From assembly GCF_937980635.1 (NCBI RefSeq), contig NZ_CALJPG010000024.1, positions 62,001-126,000 on the forward strand: a DNA stretch of 64,000 nucleotides, given 5' to 3'. Both the position numbers and the translations under genes were made by a program. A model generated the notes under the pieces. The model ran no database searches, had not been told where the DNA came from, and saw nothing but the letters and a program-made list of their open reading frames with translations. This DNA comes from an uncultured Campylobacter sp. (GTDB taxonomy: Bacteria > Campylobacterota > Campylobacteria > Campylobacterales > Campylobacteraceae). Below, piece after piece: positions 8,246 through 17,246 of this stretch (position 1 is the first letter of the stretch; each line of letters begins with the position of its first letter).

Positions 8246-8573
8246 GCAGCGTCCGCGCGGCGCTTTTTGCGGCGCGAGCGTTCGTAAATTTATCGGCGTT
8301 TATTCCGCGAAATTTTACGGCTCGGCACAGTGAAATTTTATAGCGAATTTAAAGCGCGCCCGTAAAATTTTATCTTTCTTACGGCACGGAATTTTAAAAT
8401 TTCGTGCCGCTTAAATTTCTACCAAAATTCCGCCTTCGCTCCATTTAGACGATCCGCCACTAAAATTTAACCGCAAATTTACGCAAGTCTAAATTTTAAA
8501 ATTTTGGCGCCGTTCGTAAGCAAATTTAAAGCTCGCTAGCGCCATAATCGGATTTAAATTTTAGGAGGGCCGA
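8246..8573. other. gene-free spacer with near-perfect 28-bp palindrome
   Basis: No gene is seen. At 8382-8409, CGGCACGGAATTTT pairs with AAAATTTCGTGCCG, with a single G-T mismatch in 14 pairs: another member of the family with an AATTTTAAAATT core and independent arms. Confidence 0.5.
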
Positions 8574-9602
8574 TTGAGCGCGAGCGAGCTGGAGCAGATC
8601 AGACTGGGGCTTTTGTATAAGGCGAAAAGAAATACGATCTTCGCGGCGGCGTGCATGCTCGGCTACGGCGCATTTTCGGTATGCAAACTGCGCGACGGAG
8701 GAGGCATGGCGGATTTGTTGCCGTTTATCGGATTATTCGCGGTTGTTCTTATAGTAGCCGTTTTGTGCGATCAGGTCTCCATAAAAGCTACGATAATCCA
8801 AGCCGCGGGTCTTTTTATAATTTGCCTATTTCTAGTTGATTTACAAAATCGCCCTACGACTTCCAAATATATCTTACTCGCGATTATAACTTTAATCTTG
8901 GCCGCTTCGAGCTTGTTTGTATTGTTTAGAGACTTTAAGCAAGACTATTCGGTAAAATTTCGGCGCGCTTTTAAAGAGCACTATCTAATGCCCTATTTTA
9001 AGACATTTGGCTACCGATATGAAATTTCAGGCGATATCGATCCTGCTAAACTCAAGCTCTCCGGGCTATTTTTTCGACTAGACAAATACTCATACGGCAA
9101 CGACAGGGTCTCGGGCGTTTATGACGGCGTGAAGTTCGCATTTTGTGACGTGAGCTTATTTAATAGATTTTCGGAAAGCGAAATCCTCGGCACTTTTTTC
9201 TACGCGGAATTTAACAAACGCATAAGCGCCAAAACCCTGATTTTTCCCGCTCGCGCCGGCGCGCCGAACACAGGCGGGCTAAAAAAGATCGATATGGACG
9301 ATGCGGAGTTTAACGCCGCCTTCGCCGTGTATTGCGAGGACGCGGCGGGCGCGATGTATATCCTGACGCCAGCCTTTATGCAGAGGCTTTTACGCTTCGC
9401 AGGCGCCGTAGCCGCGCCCGTTAGCCTTAGCTTCGCAGATAGCAAAATTTATATTTTCGTAAATACGGGGCGCGACAATTTCGAGCCCGACATAGACGAA
9501 AGCGTGTTGCGCCGCGACCCTGCCGCACTAATTAAGCGCGAGCTTTCGCACTTTTTAGCGATCGTAAAAAACCTAAAACTAAACGAAAGAATTTGGAGCT
9601 AA
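8574..9602 (+). CDS. DUF3137-like membrane protein
   Basis: 342 residues starting with TTG; AGGAGG sits 6 bases upstream, which decides the start. After a cytoplasmic lead come about four membrane segments (about 20-130: FAAACMLGYGAFSV, LLPFIGLFAVVLIVAVL, IIQAAGLFIICLFLV, ILLAIITLILAASSLFVLF). A soluble domain follows, with SGLFFRLDKYSYGNDRVSGVYDGVKFAFCDV resembling DUF3137 proteins. The function of that family is unknown. It lies alone on the plus strand between AT-rich spacers. Confidence 0.7.
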   Translation: MSASELEQIRLGLLYKAKRNTIFAAACMLGYGAFSVCKLRDGGGMADLLPFIGLFAVVLIVAVLCDQVSIKATIIQAAGLFIICLFLVDLQNRPTTSKYILLAIITLILAASSLFVLFRDFKQDYSVKFRRAFKEHYLMPYFKTFGYRYEISGDIDPAKLKLSGLFFRLDKYSYGNDRVSGVYDGVKFAFCDVSLFNRFSESEILGTFFYAEFNKRISAKTLIFPARAGAPNTGGLKKIDMDDAEFNAAFAVYCEDAAGAMYILTPAFMQRLLRFAGAVAAPVSLSFADSKIYIFVNTGRDNFEPDIDESVLRRDPAALIKRELSHFLAIVKNLKLNERIWS

Positions 9603-10002
9603 CGGGCGGGCGACTTGCCGCAGCTTTGCGTGTCGCAGCCTCGCGCACTATAGCTTCACACGCCGTGCTGCGGCTTCCACATGCTACAGCTCTGCGCGCT
9701 TTGAAATTTGAAATTTTAAAATTTCACTTTTTGATTTCGCGCTTTGGAATTTTAAGGCGCGTAAAATTCCGTGCGTTTTGAAATTTAAAATTTTAATCCA
9801 CGCTGAGGAATTCTGCACCGCAAAATTTAAAATTCTGAAATTAAAATTCCGCGCCTTGAAATTCTACGCTTTTAAATTTACAACCCAAAAGCCTTAAAAT
9901 TTAAAATCCAAATCCGCTCGCTGCGGAATTCTGCGAAATTGCGAAATTTGAAATTCCTTGAAGTTGCAAAATTCCGCGAGGCTGCCGTTTGAAATTCGCC
10001 TT
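9603..10002. other. gene-free AT-word-rich spacer between convergent genes
   Basis: 400 bases between two convergent genes, packed with GAAATTTTAAAATTTC-like words. No ORF with a ribosome site or recognisable protein is present. Confidence 0.5.
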
Positions 10003-11493
10003 TCAAAGCATAAGGCTAAGCAGCAGCAAAAATCCGATGAAGCTTAGAGCGTTGCCGAAGGAGCCGCCGATGTGATCGCCTAGCTGCGTCAGCACGAGCG
10101 CGCCGCCTAGACGCAGACCTATTTGTAACGCCACGCTCGCGATAAAATCTATCACGCGCCGAAGTCCGCTGCGCGTATCACCTAGCTTCATGCCGCGGCT
10201 TTGATTCCAAAGCCCGCTTACGCGGTAGTCTTTGTAGCGAGCGCGGAGAATATCGCCGTTTTGCAGCTCGAAGCTCTGCGAGGCGTCCTTTGTCTTAGCG
10301 GGCGCCGCGATTTCGGCGGAGCGGACGGAGTTTATAGAATTTGCTGCGTTAGTAGAATTTGCAGAGCTTGTGGAATTCGCTGATTTCGCAAAATTCTTAA
10401 CGCTTGCAGAATTTGTGGAATTTTCTGCGTCTAAATTCTTAAATTTCATGCAATTTTCGCCGTCCGCAAGCTCCGCTAAATTTTGATCTGCGCTTAGCGC
10501 GCTGGAGACGATCTGCCGCTTGCTATCGCCCGATAAATACAGCCCGTCCAGCGCGAAGCCATAATAATAAACGTCGCCGCTTTGCAGCACACGCACGCCG
10601 CTAGCATAGCCCTCCGCTTCGCCGCTTCGCTTGGGCTCTTTGGAGTGCGGAAGCGCTGCGAATATGCGCCCAAACTTTGCGGCGCGCCAGTCTCTTCGCA
10701 TAAACTTAAAGCTGCAATACGCAAAAGGCGCGAGGATGAGTAGGGCTAGCAGTCCGGCAGGAGCCCTTGCATCAAAGATAAAGATTATGCAGTAGATGCT
10801 CATCGCGGTCAGCACTACGCCGAAGGCTGCGAATATTGCGGCGAGTACCGTGCTACCGGCGTCCCTCCAGCGCTGCGCGCCTAGGCTTAGATTAACGAAA
10901 TCTAGCGGAAGGGCGGAAGCAGTGGAGTTTACCGAAACGCCGCCACGGCTCTCGCGGGTAGAATTTAAAGAGGCGGTGCCGCTTAAATCTTTGCAATTAA
11001 AACTCGAAGTATAAAGTTCAGTATTAGCGTTCGCCTGCTCGTGAAAGCCTTCGCGGATTAGGCTCAAAGCGGCGGAATTTATACCGCTGCGATCTTTATT
11101 TGATAAATCAGATACCGCAGAATTTTGACGTGCACTTGTCGCGGTATCGCTATGTGCGTCGCAGTCTGAATTTGTGGCGGTGGAATTTCCGCTGTTTAGA
11201 GCTTCGCAGCTAGGGCGCGGCACGGAATTTGCGCCGCTTAAATCGGCGCCGTTTAAAGCGCTGCAGATGGAATTTGAGCTCGAAGCCTCATATATCACCG
11301 CCAGCTCGTCGCCCTCGCGTATCGGCAGATAAAGCCCGTCGCGTTTTAAGTCTAAATTTCCCGCAAAGCGCAAGCCCTCCAGCGTAAAGCTAAATTTCGC
11401 CGTGTCTGCAGCCGCGGGCTCCAGCTTGAAATCCCTAGCCGTGCCGCGAGCAAGCTTGATACGTCGCGACGAAAAAAATTTAGCAAAGCCCAT
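10003..11493 (-). CDS. membrane protein with two low-complexity Asn/Ser/Ala-rich inserts
   Basis: 496 residues. Two related beta-type modules can be seen: about 14-70 (FSFTLEGLRFAG...GDELAVIY) and about 300-428 (YYGFALDGLYLSG...GDILRARY). Each carries or is followed by a long low-complexity stretch, residues about 71-195 and 333-405, built from N, S, T, A and D. Two membrane segments (about 214-238 and 246-262) lie between the modules and one or two more at the C-terminus (about 450-496). The insert DNA is rich in GAATTT and AAATTT words like those of the spacers. No family recognised; the core without inserts would be about 300 residues. Transcribed toward the preceding spacer, with TerC upstream. 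Confidence 0.65.
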   Translation of the reverse strand: MGFAKFFSSRRIKLARGTARDFKLEPAAADTAKFSFTLEGLRFAGNLDLKRDGLYLPIREGDELAVIYEASSSNSICSALNGADLSGANSVPRPSCEALNSGNSTATNSDCDAHSDTATSARQNSAVSDLSNKDRSGINSAALSLIREGFHEQANANTELYTSSFNCKDLSGTASLNSTRESRGGVSVNSTASALPLDFVNLSLGAQRWRDAGSTVLAAIFAAFGVVLTAMSIYCIIFIFDARAPAGLLALLILAPFAYCSFKFMRRDWRAAKFGRIFAALPHSKEPKRSGEAEGYASGVRVLQSGDVYYYGFALDGLYLSGDSKRQIVSSALSADQNLAELADGENCMKFKNLDAENSTNSASVKNFAKSANSTSSANSTNAANSINSVRSAEIAAPAKTKDASQSFELQNGDILRARYKDYRVSGLWNQSRGMKLGDTRSGLRRVIDFIASVALQIGLRLGGALVLTQLGDHIGGSFGNALSFIGFLLLLSLML

Positions 11494-11526
11494 GCGCGCC
11501 TTTCAGATCTCGCAAAATTCCTCCGA

Positions 11527-12246
11527 TCATTTCGCGGCGGATTTTTTGCGGATCTTAATATTGATGAGCTCAACAAGCAGCGAAAACGCCATCGAGAAGT
11601 AGATGTAACCCTTAGGTATGTGAAAGCCCAGCCCGTCGGCGATCAGCGAAACGCCCACCAAAATCAAAAACGCAAGCGCTAAAATTTTGATCGTCGGGTT
11701 TGCGTCCACGAAGCGCGCGATCGCGCCGCTAGCGAGCATCATCACGCCCACGGCGATGATCACTGCGAGGATCATCACGGGCAGGTGCTGCGCCATGCCC
11801 ACGGCGGTGATGACGCTGTCGAGCGAAAAGATGATGTCCAAAACGGCGATCTGCACGAGCGTGCCGCCGAAGCTTGCCTTGCCGCTGCTAGCGCTGCGCT
11901 CGTGTGCCTCTCCCGTGGCGCTGGAGTGGATCTCGAGCGTGGATTTGACGAGCAGAAAAAGTCCGCCGCCGATCAGCACGAGGTCGCGTCCGCTAAAATC
12001 GCGCGCAAGCACGCTAAATAGCGGCTTGGTTAACCCCATGATCCAGCTTAAGCTAAGAAGTAGCAGTATGCGCGTGAACATCGCAAGCGCGAGTCCCATT
12101 ATACGGGCGCGTCCGCGCTGCGCCTCGGGCAGGCGGCCGCACAAAATCGCGATAAAGATGATATTGTCGATGCCAAGCACGATCTCAAGCCCCGTGAGCG
12201 TAGCCAGGCTGATCCATGCCTCGGGTGAGGCGATCCATTCAAACAT
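11527..12246 (-). CDS. TerC-family integral membrane protein
   Basis: 239 residues, hydrophobic throughout with about seven membrane segments. The signature blocks of the TerC/YgdQ family are present: LEIVLGIDNIIFIAIL near residue 20, LDIIFSLDSVITAVGMA about 135-150, and acidic residues inside membrane helices. These proteins are linked to metal (manganese, calcium) export or metalation of exported proteins; tellurite resistance is not implied. A soluble KIRKKSAAK tail ends the protein. The next gene on this strand starts 33 bases after the stop, so a shared transcript is possible. Confidence 0.9.
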   Translation of the reverse strand: MFEWIASPEAWISLATLTGLEIVLGIDNIIFIAILCGRLPEAQRGRARIMGLALAMFTRILLLLSLSWIMGLTKPLFSVLARDFSGRDLVLIGGGLFLLVKSTLEIHSSATGEAHERSASSGKASFGGTLVQIAVLDIIFSLDSVITAVGMAQHLPVMILAVIIAVGVMMLASGAIARFVDANPTIKILALAFLILVGVSLIADGLGFHIPKGYIYFSMAFSLLVELINIKIRKKSAAK

Positions 12247-12770
12247 TGGTTTCCTTTGGGTGAAATTTAAGCCGTGATGATAGCGAAAGTTTGGTTAAAA
12301 TTTATAAATTTTACCGCCTTCGTGCGCGAAACTGCGCGGGGAATTTCGCGTCTGATTTCGCACGAAATTCCAAGCCTCGAATTTTAAAATTTTTGAGTTT
12401 TGATACAGCGCGAATATGACTAAATTTAGCATAGATCGGAATTTTAATTTATTTAGTGCGGCGTGGCGCGCGTTTGCTTTATCGAAGTTCGTTTTGAAAT
12501 CCGCGTGCAGCTAAAGCCGCACAGGCGGCATATCTCGATCGAGGTTGCTGATAAAGGAGCGGCAAATTTCAAAATTTAAAGATAGGTGCCGCGGTAAGTA
12601 AATTTTGATGACGGGCGCTGCAATGCGGGCAAGCTAAATTTTGGCGCTAAATACGCACAAAGCGTGCAAAGTTGGAATTTAGCGCCGAATGCACGCAGAA
12701 GGTGCGAGGTCGAAATTTAAGCGAGCGCATCCTAAACAGCGCAAAAAAAATCACGGTAAAAGAAATTTCA
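12247..12770. other. gene-free spacer
   Basis: 524 bases upstream of terC and downstream of rnhB, with repeated GAATTTT/AAATTT words. Nothing with a ribosome site or recognisable protein is seen; an open frame here on the plus strand is antisense to rnhB. Confidence 0.5.
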
Positions 12771-13334
12771 TTAATCAAACAGCGAGGGTTGCAGCGATTT
12801 GATCTTGTAGCTTGCGCGGTGAAAAGGCGTGAGCCCGTACCGCTCGATCGCCGCGATGTGCGCGCGCGAGCCGTAGCCTTTGTTTTGCGCGAAGCCGTAT
12901 TGCGGGTAGCGCCGCGCGAGCTCGTGCATGACGCGGTCGCGCGTGACCTTGGCGAGAATGCTCGCCGCGCTTACTTCGGCAATTTGCGCGTCGGCCTTTA
13001 TGAGCGTCTGAAGCCCGCGTACGCCGAGGTTTGCGTTGCCGTCGTAGATGATCTGTCCGCTAAAACCCGCAAAATACGCGAGAATCTGCTCAAGCGCCGA
13101 TCTTAGACACGAGCTTAGGCCCGCCTCATCGACCTGCGCGCTTGAAATTTCGACGATTTTGTAGCGCGAGCTTTCGATGATCTGGGCGTAGAGCTCCTCG
13201 CGCCGCTTCTCGCTTAGCTTTTTGCTATCGGCAAGCCCTGCGATTTCGCGCTGCAGCACGCAGCCCGCGACGCAAAGCGGTCCTGCAAGACATCCGCGCC
13301 CCGCCTCGTCGATGCCGCAAATCTGCCCGCTCAC
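12771..13334 (-). CDS. rnhB: ribonuclease HII
   Basis: 187 residues, usual size. The N-terminal GIDEAGRGCLAGPL holds the catalytic Asp-Glu pair (D9/E10). A third acidic site lies in IIYDGNANLGV, and SAASILAKVTRDRVM carries the conserved C-terminal Asp. The enzyme cuts RNA in RNA-DNA hybrids, including single ribonucleotides in DNA. It starts with GTG, whose GTGA overlaps the TGA of the upstream RDD gene, so translation is coupled. Confidence 0.95.
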   Translation of the reverse strand: MSGQICGIDEAGRGCLAGPLCVAGCVLQREIAGLADSKKLSEKRREELYAQIIESSRYKIVEISSAQVDEAGLSSCLRSALEQILAYFAGFSGQIIYDGNANLGVRGLQTLIKADAQIAEVSAASILAKVTRDRVMHELARRYPQYGFAQNKGYGSRAHIAAIERYGLTPFHRASYKIKSLQPSLFD

Positions 13335-13756
13335 TGCGCGTCCTTTCGCACGACGGGCACGGCCCCACTTAGCAGGTCGTGTAAGTTCAGCCTGTCTTTG
13401 CGAAAAAAGCAGATCAAAAGCCCGATGATGCTAAAGCCCGCGAATACGAAGCAAGCAAAGCGAGCTAGCGCCCTAAAGAAGCTTACCTTGCGTCCGCTGC
13501 GAATGTCGATGAGGTAAAGCCCCGCGAGCTTATAGCCCGGCGTCTGGGCACTGCGGGCGTAAAATACCGCGCAAATAGCGCCGTATGCGAGCCAAATAAG
13601 CGCGATCGCAGCTTGGTTGCGCCACAGAGCCTCTTTCGAGCCCAAGACGAGATAGGTAACGCCGTAGAATAGGGGCATCGCGATGATGAAAAGATCGACG
13701 ATGAAGGCCTTTACGCGCAGAAAAATCGGTGAAATTTTAGCTTTTTGTTTTGCCAT
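13331..13756 (-). CDS. RDD-family membrane protein
   Basis: 141 residues. The N-terminal FLRVKAFIVDLFIIAMPLF carries the Arg and Asp spaced as in RDD proteins, followed by two further membrane segments (about 47-65 and 100-118) and the phrase TPGYKLAGLYLIDIRSGRKVS typical of the family. RDD proteins are small inner-membrane proteins, some linked to ion transport. It overlaps rnhB by 4 bases, forming a two-gene unit. Confidence 0.85.
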   Translation of the reverse strand: MAKQKAKISPIFLRVKAFIVDLFIIAMPLFYGVTYLVLGSKEALWRNQAAIALIWLAYGAICAVFYARSAQTPGYKLAGLYLIDIRSGRKVSFFRALARFACFVFAGFSIIGLLICFFRKDRLNLHDLLSGAVPVVRKDAQ

Positions 13757-13859
13757 TTTGATCCGTTTTAGATTAAATTTTAAAATTTCGGCGCGCTAAA
13801 TTTAGAGCCGAGAGGATAAAATTTAATCTCGTTGCGGTTTGTTAGCAGCAAATCGGCGC

Positions 13860-14471
13860 CTAGTTTCCGCGACTACCGGGCTTGATCGCCTTGCTTCCAG
13901 CGGCACAAAGCGGGCAGGTCGCGGGCTCGTAAATTTCAAACTCGAAATTGCCTAGCGCAAAAAACGGCTTATCTGCGGGCAGCTTTGCTCCCGCTTTGGC
14001 GGCGCTGCCAGTTAAATTTGCGACCTTACAAAATCCGCGATTGGCAAGCGCGGCAAAGCCCACGACCTCGCCGCCGAGGTTTTCGATGAGCCTTGCGCTC
14101 TCAAGAGCCGAGCCGCCCGTAGTGATGATGTCCTCGCAGACGATAAATCTCTCGCCCTTGCGCACTTCAAAGCCACGGCGCAGGCTCATTACGCGTTCGA
14201 CTCGCTCGGTAAAGATGAAGCGCTTTTTCGCCGCGCGAGCTAGCTCGTAGCCCGCTAAAATTCCGCCCAGTGCGGGCGAGCAGACGCTGTCAAACTCCAC
14301 GCCCGCTTTTTCGATGATTGCGGCAAGTTCGTCTGCGAGCTGTCCCGCGAGCTGTGGATCTTCAAGCACTTTGGCGCTTTGCAGATAGAATTCCGAGTGG
14401 TTGCCGCTTGAAAGCAGAAAATGCCCTCGCAGATATGCGCCGCAGTCGCGATAGATTTTTTCTATATCCAC
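13860..14471 (-). CDS. pyrE: orotate phosphoribosyltransferase
   Basis: 203 residues. The PRPP-binding signature FIVCEDIITTGGSALESA lies near residues 108-125, with the PALGGILAGYELA block before it. The enzyme joins orotate and PRPP to give OMP in pyrimidine synthesis. The C-terminus has two cysteines (CPLCAAGS) as in related epsilonproteobacterial PyrE proteins. The start is GTG, four bases after the frr stop codon, with only a weak AAGG upstream, so it is probably translated by coupling to frr. Confidence 0.93.
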   Translation of the reverse strand: MDIEKIYRDCGAYLRGHFLLSSGNHSEFYLQSAKVLEDPQLAGQLADELAAIIEKAGVEFDSVCSPALGGILAGYELARAAKKRFIFTERVERVMSLRRGFEVRKGERFIVCEDIITTGGSALESARLIENLGGEVVGFAALANRGFCKVANLTGSAAKAGAKLPADKPFFALGNFEFEIYEPATCPLCAAGSKAIKPGSRGN

Positions 14472-14474
14472 AGC

Positions 14475-15032
14475 TCAGACCTTCAAAAGCTCGGCTTCTT
14501 TGGCCTTAACTGCGTCGTCGATCTTGCTTGAGTAAGAGTCGGTGATCTTTTGCACCTCGTCGTAGCCTTTTTTGGCGTCGTCTTCGGAGATCGCTTTGTC
14601 TTTTTCGAGCTTTTTGATCTCGTCGTTGGCGTCTTTACGAACGTTACGAATGCCGATTTTGGCCTTCTCGCCCATTGCTTTTGCTTTTTTAGCGTTTTCT
14701 TGGCGCTGCTCTACCGTCATCGGCGGGAAAAATAGCTTCACGCTCTCGCCGTCGTTAGTCGGATTGACGCCGATATTCGCCGCTGCGATCGCGCTTTCGA
14801 TCGCCTTTAACATCGGCTTTTCCCACGGCGTGATCGAGATCGTAACCGCATCGGTCGAAAGGACGGTCGCGACCTGATTTAGCGGAGTCTGCGAGCCGTA
14901 ATAATCCACGAAAATATGATCCAGGATCGCCACGCTTACCTTGCCAGTGCGTAGCGTCATAAAATCCTTTTTCAAAGCCTCGATAGCTCGATCGCCGTTT
15001 GCTCTTTGCTCTTTGTAGATAGCTTCTAGCAT
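14475..15032 (-). CDS. frr: ribosome recycling factor
   Basis: 185 residues, the normal length. Recognised by LRTGKVSVAILDHIFVDYYGSQTPLNQVA and VEQRQENAKKAKAMGEKAKIGIRNVRKDAND. It frees ribosomes from mRNA after termination together with EF-G. AAGGA lies upstream of the ATG. It is followed by pyrE after 3 bases and preceded by secG after about 100 bases holding a hairpin. Confidence 0.96.
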   Translation of the reverse strand: MLEAIYKEQRANGDRAIEALKKDFMTLRTGKVSVAILDHIFVDYYGSQTPLNQVATVLSTDAVTISITPWEKPMLKAIESAIAAANIGVNPTNDGESVKLFFPPMTVEQRQENAKKAKAMGEKAKIGIRNVRKDANDEIKKLEKDKAISEDDAKKGYDEVQKITDSYSSKIDDAVKAKEAELLKV

Positions 15033-15091
15033 TCAAATCCTTTAAATAAAATTTGCGAAATTATAGCGTTAAAAAAATAAGAATAGCATTT

Positions 15092-15114
15092 AAAAGCGCG
15101 GATTTTGCGCTTTT
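15092..15114 (-). terminator. hairpin between secG and frr
   Basis: AAAAGCGC and GCGCTTTT form an 8-bp stem with a 7-base loop, giving U-runs on either strand. It lies about 20 bases past the secG stop and may terminate or attenuate before frr. Confidence 0.6.
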
Positions 15115-15133
15115 AAATTTTAAAATTTAGAGT

Positions 15134-15655
15134 TTATTTGGTTGTGTTTTGATCTGCGGAAGTAGCGCTGGCATTGGTATCGCTTGATGCTTGCGACCGA
15201 GCAGGCGCGCTAGCTGCGGTAGTGTCGGTCGCAGGAGCTGCTGGTGCTTCGACTTTCGTATCCGTCGCATTGGTCTCGCCGCTAATTATGGAATTTGACT
15301 CGGTATTTGCCGGAGCGAAATTAGGCTTTGCACCAGAAACTGGGATGGACGGCACGCCAGGGACAGCGTTTGGCACGGATTTAGTAACATTTGCTTCGAT
15401 CTTGACGCGATCGACTACGGAAGATTTAGCATCTTGCTGATAGAAATACGCAAGCACAAGTGTATTTATCACGAATAAAATTCCCATTGCAGCGGTAAAT
15501 TTAGCTAAAAACCCCGCCGGACCCTTCGCTCCAAATAAGCTTTCGTTGCTTCCGCTATATGCGCCAAGCCCGATAGAAGAACTCTTTTGCAGCAAGACGG
15601 AGATCGTAATTATCACGGCGAAGACGACTTGTAAAACCAAAAATAACGTAGTCAC
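15134..15655 (-). CDS. secG: preprotein translocase subunit SecG
   Basis: 173 residues. Two membrane helices (about 2-22 and 52-72) are joined by the conserved SecG loop SSSIGLGAYSGSNESLFGAKGPAGFLAKFTA. The C-terminal half (about 85-173) is a long Thr/Ala/Ser-rich tail, as in other Campylobacter SecG, making the protein longer than the E. coli homologue. SecG assists the SecYEG channel. Start is GTG with AAAGG upstream. Confidence 0.93.
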   Translation of the reverse strand: MTTLFLVLQVVFAVIITISVLLQKSSSIGLGAYSGSNESLFGAKGPAGFLAKFTAAMGILFVINTLVLAYFYQQDAKSSVVDRVKIEANVTKSVPNAVPGVPSIPVSGAKPNFAPANTESNSIISGETNATDTKVEAPAAPATDTTAASAPARSQASSDTNASATSADQNTTK

Positions 15656-15723
15656 TATAAAAACCTTTTGAAAAAATTGAATTCGCGATTATAATAAAAG
15701 ATTTATAAATTTTAAGTTAAGAG

Positions 15724-15744
15724 TGCACCGCACGAAGCGGTGCA
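15724..15744 (-). terminator. hairpin after the BI-1 gene
   Basis: TGCACCGC and GCGGTGCA form a perfect 8-bp stem around five bases, 7 bases past the BI-1 stop codon. The downstream tail has only scattered T residues. Confidence 0.65.
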
Positions 15745-15750
15745 TAAAAT

Positions 15751-16446
15751 TTAGTCTCTGCTTGCGCCGAAAATTCTTAGCAACGAAAGGAAGAGATTGT
15801 AGATGTTTAGATACATATCTACGGCAGCCATTATCGGTGAAGTGTAGGTGCCGTTGATGATATTTTTAGTATCGTAGATGATATACATCGAAAAGATTAA
15901 AGCCGAAAAAGCTGAAATTGCTATATCAAGCACGGTGCTTTTGAAAAAGAAGTAGTTTAAAAGGCTTAGCACGATAATAGCCACAAGCGATACCAATAGC
16001 GGTTTGCCCCAAGAGTCGAAATTCGTCTTTGTATTCATCGCATAAACGGTGAGAGCACCAAAAGTAATCGCCGTAGCCACAAACGCATGCGTTACCACAT
16101 CTCCCGCGCCTGCTGCGATATAAATAGCGATCAATCTACCTAGAGTAAGACCGGTAATAAAGGTAAATGCAAAAAGCAAAACCAGCGCGATCGTATTAGC
16201 GCCGCGATTTACAGCTGCTTGCATACCGAAGATCAGCCCCATTAAAACTACCAGATATAAAATCGGATGAAGAGCCAAGCTCACGCCGAAACTCATCGCC
16301 ACAAAAGCCCCTGCTGCCGCAGCTATCATCGAAGCGGTTAGAAGCGCGTAGGTTTGTTTGATAGTCTGAGAGATTCGTCCTTGTTCTAGTGATGCGTCCG
16401 ATAGCTCATAGCCGTCCGCGTAATTTCGTCTGTCGTATAGACTCAT
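15751..16446 (-). CDS. Bax inhibitor-1/YccA family membrane protein
   Basis: 231 residues with about seven membrane helices. The short N-terminal soluble part (YDRRNYADGYELSDASLEQGRI) and the C-terminal DTKNIINGTY...AAVDMYLNIYNLFLSLLRIFG are typical of the bacterial BI-1/YccA/YbhL group. Homologues form pH-sensitive calcium leak channels or bind FtsH. It is monocistronic: a promoter-containing gap separates it from the divergent carbonic anhydrase and a hairpin follows it. Confidence 0.93.
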   Translation of the reverse strand: MSLYDRRNYADGYELSDASLEQGRISQTIKQTYALLTASMIAAAAGAFVAMSFGVSLALHPILYLVVLMGLIFGMQAAVNRGANTIALVLLFAFTFITGLTLGRLIAIYIAAGAGDVVTHAFVATAITFGALTVYAMNTKTNFDSWGKPLLVSLVAIIVLSLLNYFFFKSTVLDIAISAFSALIFSMYIIYDTKNIINGTYTSPIMAAVDMYLNIYNLFLSLLRIFGASRD

Positions 16447-16547
16447 ATTTTTCTCCTTCTTTTGATTTATGAGCGGGGAGTTTAGCGAAAATTTGGTAAA
16501 TATATAATTAAAAATTCCCAGAATTCTATCTATTTATGAAAGTAATA

Positions 16548-16553
16548 TATAAT
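16548..16553 (+). promoter_or_regulatory. -10 box for carbonic anhydrase
   Basis: TATAAT 25 bases before the ATG, with AAGGAG between; this predicts a very short leader. Confidence 0.6.
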
Positions 16554-16577
16554 TCCCGACTTTTTTAAGGAGAAAGT

Positions 16578-17246
16578 ATGCCCAGCCAGTTAATAAATGG
16601 AGCTATTAAATTTATGGAAGAAAATTTTGCCGAGCATGCCGAGCTTTTCGGAAGTCTGGCAAATCATCAAAAGCCCCACACGCTTTTTATCGGCTGCTCC
16701 GACTCGCGCGTGGTGCCGAGTCTAATTACCTCGACTCTTCCAGGAGAGCTTTTTGTCGTGCGAAATATCGCAAACGTCGTTCCTCCATACCGAATTAGCG
16801 AGGAATTTTTAGCGACTACCTCAGCGATTGAATACGCGCTGTATTCGCTAAATATCAAAAATATCATCGTTTGCGGGCACAGCAACTGCGGAGGCTGCGC
16901 GGCGCTGTTTTATGACGCAAAAAAGCTCGAAAAAATTCCAAACGTAAGGCGCTGGCTAAATTTAATGCAGCCTGTAAAAGACGAAGTCGAAAAGCTAAAA
17001 GACCTCGGCGCCGACAAGCGCGAGTGGATAACCGAGCGGCTAAATATTATAAATTCCATGCAAAATTTACTTAGCTTTCCTGGCATCAAAGACGCCTATA
17101 AAAACGGCGAGATTAAAATTTACGGCTGGCACTACGTCATCGAAACGGGCGAGCTATTCAACTACGACGACGAAGGCGCGCATTTTACGCTATTAAATAA
17201 GGGAATGGATTATGAAAAAATCTATAATCAGCTTTTTAACGATTAG
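16578..17246 (+). CDS. canB: beta-carbonic anhydrase
   Basis: 222 residues. Zinc-site motifs CSDSR (C40, D42, R44) and HSNCGGC (H101, C104) are intact. The enzyme interconverts CO2 and bicarbonate in the cytoplasm; Campylobacter needs it for growth at low CO2. A TATAAT box and AAGGAG precede the start. Its last 35 bases overlap the start of the MscS gene in another frame, so the two are translationally linked. Confidence 0.95.
   Translation: MPSQLINGAIKFMEENFAEHAELFGSLANHQKPHTLFIGCSDSRVVPSLITSTLPGELFVVRNIANVVPPYRISEEFLATTSAIEYALYSLNIKNIIVCGHSNCGGCAALFYDAKKLEKIPNVRRWLNLMQPVKDEVEKLKDLGADKREWITERLNIINSMQNLLSFPGIKDAYKNGEIKIYGWHYVIETGELFNYDDEGAHFTLLNKGMDYEKIYNQLFND

Noticed and set aside
10325..10440. 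Perfect minisatellite in the second low-complexity insert
   Set aside because: GAATTTG words recur at loose intervals but units are not identical, so it is described as low complexity rather than as a tandem repeat.
11687..12277. 196-codon plus-strand ORF opposite terC
   Set aside because: Mirror of a strongly conserved membrane protein; no ribosome site and no family look.
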